DNA from: an uncultured Ilumatobacter sp.
Lineage (GTDB): Bacteria; Actinomycetota; Acidimicrobiia; Acidimicrobiales; Ilumatobacteraceae
Reading direction: 5' to 3'
Assembly (NCBI GenBank): GCA_937891565.1
Contig: CALAHA010000266.1
Location: 1 to 34,777, forward strand
DNA: 34,777 bases
Both the position numbers and the translations under genes were made by a program. Below are positions 25,932 to 34,301 of this stretch, one piece after another. Position 1 is the first letter of the stretch. The number at the start of each line of letters is the position of its first letter. The notes beneath the pieces were generated by a model that had not been told where the DNA came from, searched no databases, and saw nothing but the letters and a program-made list of their open reading frames with translations.

Positions 25932-26312
25932 TTAGGCGGTGGCGGGCGCAGTGGCGCCACGGCGGCCGACGAGAGCAGCAACTCCACGCCAACCAATCAG
26001 GAACGTGCCAAGGAAGACGGTGGCGACGATCATGAATGATGTTGCTGTGCCGTTATCGAACACGAAGTTGCGCAGCAGCATGCCGAGCGCAACTGTGGTG
26101 ATCCACACCTTGACGCCGGTGACGACACCGGTCGGCTGTGCCCACACGCGCCATGCAATCCACGACACGGCGAGCGCGATCATGAATGGTGCAGCGGTCT
26201 GGGCAACGCCAACGAGCGCCTCGCTCTCGTCGTGATTGCGGCGGCCAATGGCAACGAATGTCACGACGACTGCAGCGTCGAGCGCGGCAGCAATCGGGGT
26301 GCGTGGATGCAT
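25932..26312 (-). CDS. DUF3054 family membrane protein
   Basis: MHPRTPIAAALDAAVVVTFVAIGRRNHDESEALVGVAQTAAPFMIALAVSWIAWRVWAQPTGVVTGVKVWITTVALGMLLRNFVFDNGTATSFMIVATVFLGTFLIGWR. Confidence 0.8.
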   Translation of the reverse strand: MHPRTPIAAALDAAVVVTFVAIGRRNHDESEALVGVAQTAAPFMIALAVSWIAWRVWAQPTGVVTGVKVWITTVALGMLLRNFVFDNGTATSFMIVATVFLGTFLIGWRGVAALVGRRGATAPATA

Positions 26313-26364
26313 GGACACAGTCTGCCGCGGTCTTCGATTGGTTCGACAGCAACGAGGAGGGTGT

Positions 26365-26880
26365 TCAGCCTTGGGCGTCGAAGCCGCCCAAGGCACCCTT
26401 GAAGAAGAGCAGCGGCGTTGGTGGCTCACCGTCGTGGTCGGCGTCGGCGTCAAGGGCACCGACGCGTCCGAGCACGAAGATGTGATCGCCCATCGTGTAT
26501 GTCTTTTCGACCGTGCAGTCGATCCATGCAACGGCGCGGTCGAGAATGGGTGCACCGGACGGGGCGGCATGCCAATCGACGCCGGTGAACCGATGGTCGT
26601 CGGTGCCGCTCTTTGCGAACTTCCAGCACAGGTCGCTTTGGGCATCACTGAGCACGTTGACGCAGAAGCTTCCGGATGCCTTGATGGCGTCCATCGTTGC
26701 TGAGCCAGCTTGGGGAAGGAAGCCGACCAAGGGCGGGTCAAGCGAGACCGAGGTGAACGAACCAATGGTGAAACCGACCGGCGCATTGTCGTTCATGCCG
26801 GTCACGACGGTGACGCCGGTGGGGAAGTGGCCCATGATCGTGCGGAAGTGGCCGGAATCGAATTCTGCTGCGTCGCTCAT
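26365..26880 (-). CDS. flavin reductase family protein
   Basis: FRTIMGHFPTGVTVVTGMNDNAPVGFTIGSFTSVSLDPPLVGF and FCVNVLSDAQSDLCWKFA. Confidence 0.93.
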   Translation of the reverse strand: MSDAAEFDSGHFRTIMGHFPTGVTVVTGMNDNAPVGFTIGSFTSVSLDPPLVGFLPQAGSATMDAIKASGSFCVNVLSDAQSDLCWKFAKSGTDDHRFTGVDWHAAPSGAPILDRAVAWIDCTVEKTYTMGDHIFVLGRVGALDADADHDGEPPTPLLFFKGALGGFDAQG

Positions 26881-26937
26881 CGCCACCGACTCTAGGCAAC
26901 GGCCTGTGCTCACGCGGCACTTGTACAGTTCTGGTTG

Positions 26938-27399
26938 ATGGCGAGCGATCTCGATGAAGCGAAACAGGCGTTGCGTTCCAAGATGCGCGCCGTTCGCAGA
27001 GGTCTTCTCGATCGGCCCGAACGGTCAGCCCGGATATTGCAGACGCTGACACAGCGACCCGACGTGCTCGCTGCATCGAAGATCATGGTGTTCGACCCGC
27101 TCGCAAGCGAGCCTGACATGGCGCCACTGATTGCCTGGTGTGAGATGATGGGCAAGCAGAGCTGCCTGCCAGAAGACACTGATCTTGATCCGACGTGGCC
27201 CGACGTGATTGTTGTCCCCGGCCTTGCGTTCACTGTCGATGGCAGGCGATGCGGGCAGGGCGGCGGCTGGTACGACCGATTCCTGCCACAGGTCCGACCC
27301 GATGCCGTGACGGTTGGTGTGTGCTTCGCCCCGCAGGTCGTCATCGATCTGCCAACTGACGAGCACGACGTCACCCTCCACGCCATTGTCACCGACTGA
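26938..27399 (+). CDS. 5-formyltetrahydrofolate cyclo-ligase family protein (short form)
   Basis: KQALRSKMRAVRRGL and PDVIVVPGLAFTVDGRRCGQGGGWYDRFLPQVRPDAVTVGVCFAPQVVIDLPTDEHDVTLHAIVTD. Confidence 0.88.
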   Translation: MASDLDEAKQALRSKMRAVRRGLLDRPERSARILQTLTQRPDVLAASKIMVFDPLASEPDMAPLIAWCEMMGKQSCLPEDTDLDPTWPDVIVVPGLAFTVDGRRCGQGGGWYDRFLPQVRPDAVTVGVCFAPQVVIDLPTDEHDVTLHAIVTD

Positions 27400-27443
27400 C
27401 CGGTATGCCGAGCGTCGCAACGACGATCGGCGGCTCGTTTTGC

Positions 27444-27692
27444 CTAGGCGGCGTCAGCGGAAGCAGTGTCGGCTGAGGCGTGACCTCGAGCGCCTGAATT
27501 CATCTCGGCGTACAGGTCGCGGATGCATTCGCTGGCCGTTGTTTTGCACATCGAAGGAACAACGGCATGCACTGCGGCTGCACCAGCGGCCTTGGTGAGA
27601 CAGCGCGCGAAGTGCGCAGCGACACGGAAATGCTCGGTGTAGGACTCGCCGACCGATGCCGGATGTTCCGTGAAGTGCCGCGTCATTGCCAT
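27444..27692 (-). CDS. DUF6356 family protein
   Basis: HFTEHPASVGESYTEHFRVAAHFARCLTKAAGAAAVHAVVPSMCKTTASECIRDLYAEM. Confidence 0.75.
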   Translation of the reverse strand: MAMTRHFTEHPASVGESYTEHFRVAAHFARCLTKAAGAAAVHAVVPSMCKTTASECIRDLYAEMNSGARGHASADTASADAA

Positions 27693-27805
27693 GCCTCAAC
27701 CGTAGAGATTTCTTGCGATCTGCGTATTGCGTTCTCCGCGTCAATCTCTGCCTTGTGTGCACGATTGTTCTTTTTACCGAGCGTAACCTGCAATAATCAT
27801 CGATT

Positions 27806-28270
27806 GTGGACCAACTTGATCGGGAAATCTTGCGTTTGTTGCAACAAGACGGGACGCTGAGCGCCCGGGAGTTGGGCGACGCTGTCGGTCTGACGGCCAC
27901 GCCGTGTTGGCGACGCGTCAAGGCGCTCGAAGACGCTGGTGTGATCGTGGCTCGAGTCGCACTGGTGAACCCGGCCGCGGTCAACCTGGGGGTGACCGCA
28001 CTCGTCAACATCCGCACCAACGACCATGGGCCGGATTGGATCGAGCGGTTCCAAGACGCGTGCGATTCGTTTCCGGAGATCGTCGAGGCGTATCGAACCA
28101 GCGGCGACATTGACTACACGCTCAAGGTGATGGTTGCGAGTATCGAGGCGTATGACGCGTTCTACAAGCGGTTGATCGCGGCTGTTGATCTGTACGACGT
28201 CCGATCGATCTTCGTCATGGAGGAAATGAAGCGCACCACAGCGTTACCGCTTGATGGGTTTGGCGTGTAG
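27806..28270 (+). CDS. Lrp/AsnC family transcriptional regulator
   Basis: MDQLDREILRLLQQDGTLSARELGDAVGLTATPCWRRVKALEDAGVI and C-terminal RAM domain VEAYRTSGDIDYTLKVMVASIEAYDAFYKRLI. Confidence 0.95.
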   Translation: MDQLDREILRLLQQDGTLSARELGDAVGLTATPCWRRVKALEDAGVIVARVALVNPAAVNLGVTALVNIRTNDHGPDWIERFQDACDSFPEIVEAYRTSGDIDYTLKVMVASIEAYDAFYKRLIAAVDLYDVRSIFVMEEMKRTTALPLDGFGV

Positions 28271-28305
28271 ATCACGGATGCGGCCCGTGGCATTCGCCAT
28301 CTGCG

Positions 28306-29202
28306 TTAGTTGGAGATCGGCCGTCGTCTGAGGCGGTGGGCGAGTTCGTCGACAGCGGGGTCGGTGACGACTCCTGATCGTCGGGCGAGTACGAGCTTTC
28401 GTTCGAGAATCTGGTCACCGACTGTCATGGCGCCGCGCTCGGACTCGCCCTGGCTGCGCGGCAGTACGGTCCAGCCGAGTCCGAGGAGCACCATCTCGCG
28501 GAGCACGTTGGGCTGATGCGATTCGGCGGCGATCGTGACGGGTGCACCCAGCGCTCGGAGGCGCTCGACCACCAGCCTGCGCGTGTGCGAACCCGATGGG
28601 AAGAGCACCCACGGACCCCAACTCTGCGGCGTGCCGATCATTGATTCTGGAGGGCCATAGACGATCATTGGTTCGCTTAACAGCGACGTGGTGTCGACGC
28701 CGACGATTGGTTCGGGCGGCTCGACACACACGGCGAGATCGAGTGTGCCACGCTGCACGTCGTCGAGTAGCGACCGCGACGACGCGACCGACAACATGAA
28801 TTCAACGTTGCTCCGCTCGGCCCGGAATGCTCGAAGAACGTCGGGGAAGTGCACGACCGCTGCGACGTCGATCATGCCGAGGCGAACCCGGCCGCTTTGT
28901 GCTGTGCGGAGGCGTTCGGCCCACGTGCTCACGTCGCGAGTCAGTGCTAACACATGTCGCGCATGCTCAAGAACGGGCGTGACAGTCGCTCGTAAAATGC
29001 GACGCCGACCGACACTCTCGAACAACGCGACGCCAACTCGACGTTCGAGTTCGGCAAGTCCCTGCGAAAGCGCGGAGGCTGACACTCCGACTCGATCAGC
29101 GGCTGCGGCCCACGTCGGGGCCTCCGCGACGGCGACGAGGTACTCCAGCTGTCGGATCGAGATGTCGGGCAGCCCGGAGGCGGGATCGTTCACCCTGCAC
29201 AT
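28306..29202 (-). CDS. LysR family transcriptional regulator
   Basis: ISIRQLEYLVAVAEAPTWAAAADRVGVSASALSQGLAELERRVGVALFE HTH and a substrate-binding domain. Confidence 0.93.
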   Translation of the reverse strand: MCRVNDPASGLPDISIRQLEYLVAVAEAPTWAAAADRVGVSASALSQGLAELERRVGVALFESVGRRRILRATVTPVLEHARHVLALTRDVSTWAERLRTAQSGRVRLGMIDVAAVVHFPDVLRAFRAERSNVEFMLSVASSRSLLDDVQRGTLDLAVCVEPPEPIVGVDTTSLLSEPMIVYGPPESMIGTPQSWGPWVLFPSGSHTRRLVVERLRALGAPVTIAAESHQPNVLREMVLLGLGWTVLPRSQGESERGAMTVGDQILERKLVLARRSGVVTDPAVDELAHRLRRRPISN

Positions 29203-29262
29203 AATACTTCAGACTTACTTCACTGTCACTGATAACGAAACAGTTCCGCTTATGTTCTTCTC

Positions 29263-30564
29263 ATGACCGCACGAACAGTCGCCCCAGCCACCGGAAAGCT
29301 CGGTGTCCTCACGCCCGGCATGGGTGCCGTGGCATCCACCTTTATCGCAGGCGTGATCGCCGCACGGGATGGCATCTCGCCACCCATTGGCTCCGTGTCG
29401 CAGATGGCCCATATTCGTCTCGGCACCAAGAACGAGAATCGGAACCCGCTGATTAAGGAGTTCGTTCCGCTCGCTGACCTCGGCGACATCGTCTTTGGCG
29501 GTTGGGACCCGATCTCCCCGAACGCCATGGAAGCAGCCAAGACCGCCGGCGTGCTGCAGGGCAATGATCTCGATGCCATCTCAGCCGAGATGGAAGGCAT
29601 CGTGCCGATGTCAGCCGTCTTCGACCAGCGCTGGGTGAGTCGCCTCGAAGGTATCCGCGTCAAGGACATCGCCAACAAGTGGGATCAGGCCGAAGCGCTG
29701 ATCGCCGACATCGCCCGATTCAAGCAGGAGAACGGCTGCGACCGTGTCGTCATGGTCTGGTGTGGCTCGACCGAGGCCTACCAAGAGCCTTCGGAAGTAC
29801 ATGCAACCGTCGCATCGTTCGAGCAGGGTCTGCGTGACAACGATGCGAACATCTCACCGTCGCAAATCTATTGCTACGCCGCACTCCAGAGCGACGTCCC
29901 CTACGCCAACGGTGCTCCAAACCTGACAACCGACCTCGACTGCATCGTCGAACTGTCGAAGAAGAACGGTGTGCCGATCGCCGGCAAAGACTTCAAGACG
30001 GGCCAGACCCTCATCAAGACGATGCTCGCACCGGGCTTCAAGGCCCGCATGCTTGGCGTGCGCGGTTGGTTTTCGACGAACATCCTCGGCAACCGCGACG
30101 GCGAAGTGCTCGACGACCCGGAGAATTTCAAGTCGAAAGAAGTCTCCAAGCTCGGTGTGCTCGACGGCATTCTGCAGCCCGAGGTCTACCCCGACCTCTA
30201 CGGCAACATCGACCACGTCGTCCGCATCAACTACTACCCACCCCGCGGCGACAACAAAGAGGGTTGGGACAACATCGACATCTTCGGCTGGCTCGGCTAC
30301 CCAATGCAGATCAAGGTCGACTTCCTCTGCCGTGACTCGATCCTCGCCGCGCCAATCGTGCTCGACCTCGCACTCTTCATGGACCTTGCCCATCGCGCCG
30401 GCGAGAGCGGAGTGCAGGAATGGCTGAGTTTTTACCTCAAGGCGCCACAGGCTGCCGGGGATTCGCCAGCCGAGGCCGATCTGTTCATTCAGCAGACCAA
30501 GCTGAAGAACACCCTCCGCGAATGGATGGGCGAGCTTCCCGTCACCCACTCCGAAGCGGGTTGA
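29263..30564 (+). CDS. ino1: myo-inositol-1-phosphate synthase
   Basis: GVLTPGMGAVASTFIAGVIAARDG, ADLGDIVFGGWDPISPNAMEAAKTAGVL, PIAGKDFKTGQTLIKTMLAPGFKARMLGVRGWFSTNILGNRDG. Confidence 0.93.
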   Translation: MTARTVAPATGKLGVLTPGMGAVASTFIAGVIAARDGISPPIGSVSQMAHIRLGTKNENRNPLIKEFVPLADLGDIVFGGWDPISPNAMEAAKTAGVLQGNDLDAISAEMEGIVPMSAVFDQRWVSRLEGIRVKDIANKWDQAEALIADIARFKQENGCDRVVMVWCGSTEAYQEPSEVHATVASFEQGLRDNDANISPSQIYCYAALQSDVPYANGAPNLTTDLDCIVELSKKNGVPIAGKDFKTGQTLIKTMLAPGFKARMLGVRGWFSTNILGNRDGEVLDDPENFKSKEVSKLGVLDGILQPEVYPDLYGNIDHVVRINYYPPRGDNKEGWDNIDIFGWLGYPMQIKVDFLCRDSILAAPIVLDLALFMDLAHRAGESGVQEWLSFYLKAPQAAGDSPAEADLFIQQTKLKNTLREWMGELPVTHSEAG

Positions 30565-30607
30565 GCGGCGCCAGATCGCCCGAATGCTGCGTTGCGAGAG
30601 CTCCTCG

Positions 30608-30625
30608 TTGAGCAAGCTCAACGAC
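30608..30625. terminator. possible hairpin CGTTGAGC-AA-GCTCAACG downstream of ino1
   Basis: 8-bp perfect stem about 40 bp after the ino1 stop. No T tract. Confidence 0.3.
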
Positions 30626-30778
30626 GTCGCCTCGCGCCTCGCCTTCGAACGATCTGATCACCGCTCAACTGGAGTTGAAATCCTGAGCTTGTGCTGACTC
30701 GTTATTGAGACGGTCCACAACTTGATCCCCCTGGTGTCTTCGGGCGCTCGGGGGTCGGTCGTTTTCGGGGCGGAGTGC

Positions 30779-30814
30779 GGGGGTTCTCCGGGGGGGAGGG
30801 GGTGGGGGTGAGGG
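30779..30814 (+). other. G-quadruplex-forming motif upstream of folD
   Basis: GGGGG-TTCTCC-GGGGGGG-A-GGGGG-T-GGGGG-TGA-GGG, read directly. Confidence 0.8.
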
Positions 30815-30855
30815 TTATCCGAGCACCGAGTTGGAGCGACTAACGTAGGGCCGAT

Positions 30856-31710
30856 ATGGCTGCGATCTTGATGAACGGAAATGCACTGCGGGACGAGATC
30901 ATTGCTGGGCTGCGCTTGACGGTCGATGCTGCAGGCTCGCCTGCCATCTGCCTCGCCACGGTGCTCGTCGGCACAGACGGCCCCTCGCAGCGTTACGTCG
31001 GCAGCAAGCACAAGAAGGCCGTCGAGGCTGGCTTTAAGGCGCGTCACGTCGACCTTGCTGAGACCGCCACGCAAGATGAAGTCGAAGCCGTAGTGCGCGA
31101 ACTCGCAGCAGACGACTCGGTGCATGGCATTCTCGTCCAGCTGCCCCTGCCCGATGGCCTGAATCCTGAGCCCGTACTCGACCTCATCCCCGCAGACAAA
31201 GACGTCGACGGACTGACCGAGAGGTCGATGGGCCGCCTGGTCCGTGGCCGCCCGGGCCTCGTCGGATGTACGCCGTTGGGCGTTATGCGGCTGCTCGAGA
31301 AGTACGAGGTGCCAACTTCCGGTGCTCGCGCGGTCGTCATTGGTCGGTCGACGCTCGTCGGGCTGCCGTTGTCCCTGCTGCTCAACCGCAAGGGCGTCGA
31401 CGCCACGGTGACGATGGCGCACTCGCGAACCGCCGACATGGCAGCCGTGGTGCGTGAAGCTGACATCGTCATTGGCGCAGCTGGCCAAGCCCGCATGATC
31501 ACCGCCGAGATGATCAAGCCAGGAGCGGCTGTCATCGATGTCGGTGTCTCGCGAACAGAGGCAGGGATCGTCGGCGACGTTGACCCGGGCGTTGCCGAGG
31601 TGGCGCGGTGGTTGACGCCGATGCCGGGTGGAACCGGCCCGATGACGATTGCCTGTCTCATGGAGAACACCCTGACCGCAGCACGTTTGCAGGGCGCCTT
31701 TCCTGCCTGA
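30856..31710 (+). CDS. folD: methylenetetrahydrofolate dehydrogenase/cyclohydrolase
   Basis: VGTDGPSQRYVGSKHKKAVEAGF, GILVQLPLPDGLN, PADKDVDGLTERSMGRL, CTPLGVMRLLEKY, VVIGRSTLVGLPLSLLL, KPGAAVIDVGVSR and VDPGVAEVARWLTPMPGGTGPMTIACLMENT. Confidence 0.97.
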   Translation: MAAILMNGNALRDEIIAGLRLTVDAAGSPAICLATVLVGTDGPSQRYVGSKHKKAVEAGFKARHVDLAETATQDEVEAVVRELAADDSVHGILVQLPLPDGLNPEPVLDLIPADKDVDGLTERSMGRLVRGRPGLVGCTPLGVMRLLEKYEVPTSGARAVVIGRSTLVGLPLSLLLNRKGVDATVTMAHSRTADMAAVVREADIVIGAAGQARMITAEMIKPGAAVIDVGVSRTEAGIVGDVDPGVAEVARWLTPMPGGTGPMTIACLMENTLTAARLQGAFPA

Positions 31711-31740
31711 TTGCTCAACGACCGATTTATACGGTACGCT
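31711..31740 (+). promoter_or_regulatory. candidate promoter for ilvBN leader
   Basis: TTGCTC (31711-31716), 18-bp spacer, TACGCT (31735-31740, TANNNT form). Would place the TSS near the leader-peptide ATG. Confidence 0.35.
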
Positions 31741-31749
31741 GATCCGATT

Positions 31750-31800
31750 ATGGAACTCACGAGCGTGCTGCGCATTGCCCTCGTAGTACTTATTTGGTAG
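31750..31800 (+). CDS. ilvBN leader peptide MELTSVLRIALVVLIW
   Basis: 16-aa ORF with 9 Leu/Ile/Val residues. Followed by a hairpin region and an intrinsic terminator before ilvB. Confidence 0.75.
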   Translation: MELTSVLRIALVVLIW

Positions 31801-31829
31801 CGCGCCCAGCTTTTGCTGCGCGTGCTCCT

Positions 31830-31861
31830 CGACCTCCCAGCCGGGAGGTCGTTTGCTTTTT
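31830..31861 (+). terminator. intrinsic terminator of the ilvBN attenuator
   Basis: CGACCTCCC-AGCC-GGGAGGTCG stem followed by TTTGCTTTTT. Located about 50 bp before the ilvB ATG. Confidence 0.8.
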
Positions 31862-31913
31862 CACCATCAATCGCCTTCCATCACATTCCCTCCTGAACTG
31901 AAAGACCAGTCAC

Positions 31914-33731
31914 ATGGCTGATTCACCAGCAACACCTGAACGGATCACCGGCGCACAGGCCTTGATCCGAGCGCTCGAGCACGAGAACGTCGACCTGATC
32001 TTCGGCTACCCAGGTGGCTGCATCCTTCCGGCGTACGACCCGCTGATGGACAGCCCGATCCGCCACGTGCTCGTACGCCACGAACAGGGTGCTGGTCATG
32101 CCGCCGAGGGATACGCACACGTGTCCGGCAAGCCCGGCGTCGCCATGGTCACGTCGGGGCCGGCAGCGACCAACCTCGTCACGCCGCTGATGGACGCCTT
32201 TATGGACTCCATTCCAATGGTTGCGATCACCGGTCAGGTTCCAACAGCCGCTATCGGTACCGACGCATTCCAGGAGTGCGACACCGTTGGCATCACGCGG
32301 TCGTGCACCAAGCACAACGAGTTGGTCATGTCGGCCGACGAGATCCCGATGGCGATCCGTCAGGCCTTCCACATTGCCACCACGGGTCGCCCGGGCCCCA
32401 CGCTCGTTGACATCCCGAAGGATGCACTGACGAACGAGATGGAGTGGTACTGGCCGACGGACGAAGAGGTCCAGGCCTCGCTGCCTGGCTATCGACCGAA
32501 CACCAAGGGCCATCCCCGGATGATCAAGGAAGCCGCCAAGCTGATCCTCGCGTCCGAGCGGCCGATCGTCTACGCCGGTGGCGGTATCTTGAAGGCGCGT
32601 GCGGCTGAAGCGTTGCGCGAACTCGTCGAGTTGATCGATGCGCACGTCGTGACCACCCTGATGGCGCGCGGTGCATTCCCTGACGAACACCCACTTTGTC
32701 TGGGTATGCCGGGCATGCACGGCAACGCAACGGCGATCACCGCGATGCAGCAGTCTGATCTACTGATCACACTTGGCGCACGTTTCGACGACCGCATCAC
32801 CGGCAAGGTCGACGCGTTCGCACCCGAGGCAAAAATCATCCACGTCGACATCGACCCAGCCGAACAGGGCAAGGTCCGTCGTCCCGACGTGCCGATCGTT
32901 GGTGATGCCAACTACGTGATCCTCGAGATCATCCGCGAGATCAAAGAGCTTTTGCAGGGCGGCACGCGCCAGGCCGACACCAGCGCCTGGAAGAGCAAGA
33001 TCTCGGGGTGGCAAGAGCAGTTCCCGATGGCCTACGAGCCGTCCGAGCCCGGCGGGCCGCTCAAGCCGCAGTACTGCATTGAGCAACTCAACAAGTACGC
33101 GCCGAAAGGCACAATCGTTGCGTCGGGTGTTGGCCAGCACCAGATGTACACGTCGCAGTACTGGAAGTTCAACGACCCCTACACGTGGGTCAACTCAGGT
33201 GGCCTCGGCACGATGGGCTTCTCGATCCCGGCAGCGATTGGTGCAAAGGCAGCAATGCCTGACCGCACCGTCTGGGCCGTTGACGGTGACGGTTGTTTCC
33301 AGATGACGGCAACCGAACTGGTCACGGCGACACTCGAAAAGCTTCCGATTAAGGTCGCACTGTTGAACAACAGCTTCCTCGGCATGGTCCGGCAGTGGCA
33401 GGAGATGTTCTACGACGAGCGCTATTCCTCGGTGTTCCTCGACAGCGCGAACGTCCCGAACTTCGTGATGATGGCCGAGTCGATGGGATGCGTCGGCATT
33501 CTTGTCGAGTCGCCCGAAGAAGTCGGCCCAGCCATCCAGAGAGCAAACTCGATCAATGACCGCACCGTCGTTGTCGAGTTCCGTACCGATGCCACCGAGG
33601 GCGTGTTCCCAATGGTGCCGCCTGGCACGAGCAACAGCGATCTCATCCTGCACCCGACACAGAGCGATCCGACTCGGGCGCTCCAGCCCGAACCGAAGCC
33701 GATCGACACCAAGTTGAAGGACGTCCACTGA
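31914..33731 (+). CDS. ilvB: acetolactate synthase large subunit
   Basis: TGAQALIRALEHENVDLIFGYPGGCILPAYD, RHEQGAGHAAEGYAHVSGKPGVAMVTSGPAATNLVTPL, GLGTMGFSIPAAIGAKAAMPDRTVWAVDGDGCFQMTATEL. Confidence 0.97.
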   Translation: MADSPATPERITGAQALIRALEHENVDLIFGYPGGCILPAYDPLMDSPIRHVLVRHEQGAGHAAEGYAHVSGKPGVAMVTSGPAATNLVTPLMDAFMDSIPMVAITGQVPTAAIGTDAFQECDTVGITRSCTKHNELVMSADEIPMAIRQAFHIATTGRPGPTLVDIPKDALTNEMEWYWPTDEEVQASLPGYRPNTKGHPRMIKEAAKLILASERPIVYAGGGILKARAAEALRELVELIDAHVVTTLMARGAFPDEHPLCLGMPGMHGNATAITAMQQSDLLITLGARFDDRITGKVDAFAPEAKIIHVDIDPAEQGKVRRPDVPIVGDANYVILEIIREIKELLQGGTRQADTSAWKSKISGWQEQFPMAYEPSEPGGPLKPQYCIEQLNKYAPKGTIVASGVGQHQMYTSQYWKFNDPYTWVNSGGLGTMGFSIPAAIGAKAAMPDRTVWAVDGDGCFQMTATELVTATLEKLPIKVALLNNSFLGMVRQWQEMFYDERYSSVFLDSANVPNFVMMAESMGCVGILVESPEEVGPAIQRANSINDRTVVVEFRTDATEGVFPMVPPGTSNSDLILHPTQSDPTRALQPEPKPIDTKLKDVH

Positions 33732-33732
33732 G

Positions 33733-34296
33733 ATGGCTCAAACCAGCGATGTCTCCGGTGCGCGCAGCGCCAACACCTCCTCCGCCAACATGAACCATCA
33801 CATTCTGTCCGTCCTTGTTCAGAACCGACCTGGAGTCCTTGCTCGTGTGGCCGGTCTGTTCGCACGGCGTGGCTACAACATCTTCAGTCTGGCTGTGGCG
33901 CCGGCCGAAGAAGAAGGTCGCAGCCGGATCACGATCGTTGTCGACCTCGACTCGGCACCGCTCGAACAGATCACGAAACAGCTCTTCAAACTGATCGACG
34001 TGATCAAAATCTCCGAACTCGACCCGTCGCGCAGCGTCGAGCGCGAGCTGCTCCTCGCCACCGTCAAGGCGTCCGGCCCGAAACTGGCTGACGTGTCGAC
34101 CTTGGCCGAGATTTTCGAAGGCAAGATCATCGCTGTTGTTGAGGACTTCGTCACCGTCAGCCTGGAAGGCCATCCTGACAAGCTGGACGATTTTGAGGAT
34201 TTGCTCGGCCGACATGGCATTGTTGAGCTGCAGCGGACAGGTCGCGTGGCTCTACCCAAGCTCGACCGAAGCTCACGTCATCGCTCCGCTCATTGA
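33733..34296 (+). CDS. ilvN: acetolactate synthase small subunit
   Basis: NHHILSVLVQNRPGVLARVAGLFARRGYNIFSLAVAPAEEEGRSRITIVV (ACT domain). Directly follows ilvB. Confidence 0.97.
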   Translation: MAQTSDVSGARSANTSSANMNHHILSVLVQNRPGVLARVAGLFARRGYNIFSLAVAPAEEEGRSRITIVVDLDSAPLEQITKQLFKLIDVIKISELDPSRSVERELLLATVKASGPKLADVSTLAEIFEGKIIAVVEDFVTVSLEGHPDKLDDFEDLLGRHGIVELQRTGRVALPKLDRSSRHRSAH

Positions 34297-34301
34297 AACA
34301 A

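Noticed and set aside
30560-30720. tRNA-like TTCGAAC motif downstream of ino1
   Set aside because: Could not assemble a cloverleaf around it (no matching acceptor, D or anticodon arms).
31923-32720. 265-aa minus-strand ORF antisense to ilvB
   Set aside because: Shadow ORF of a well-supported ilvB.
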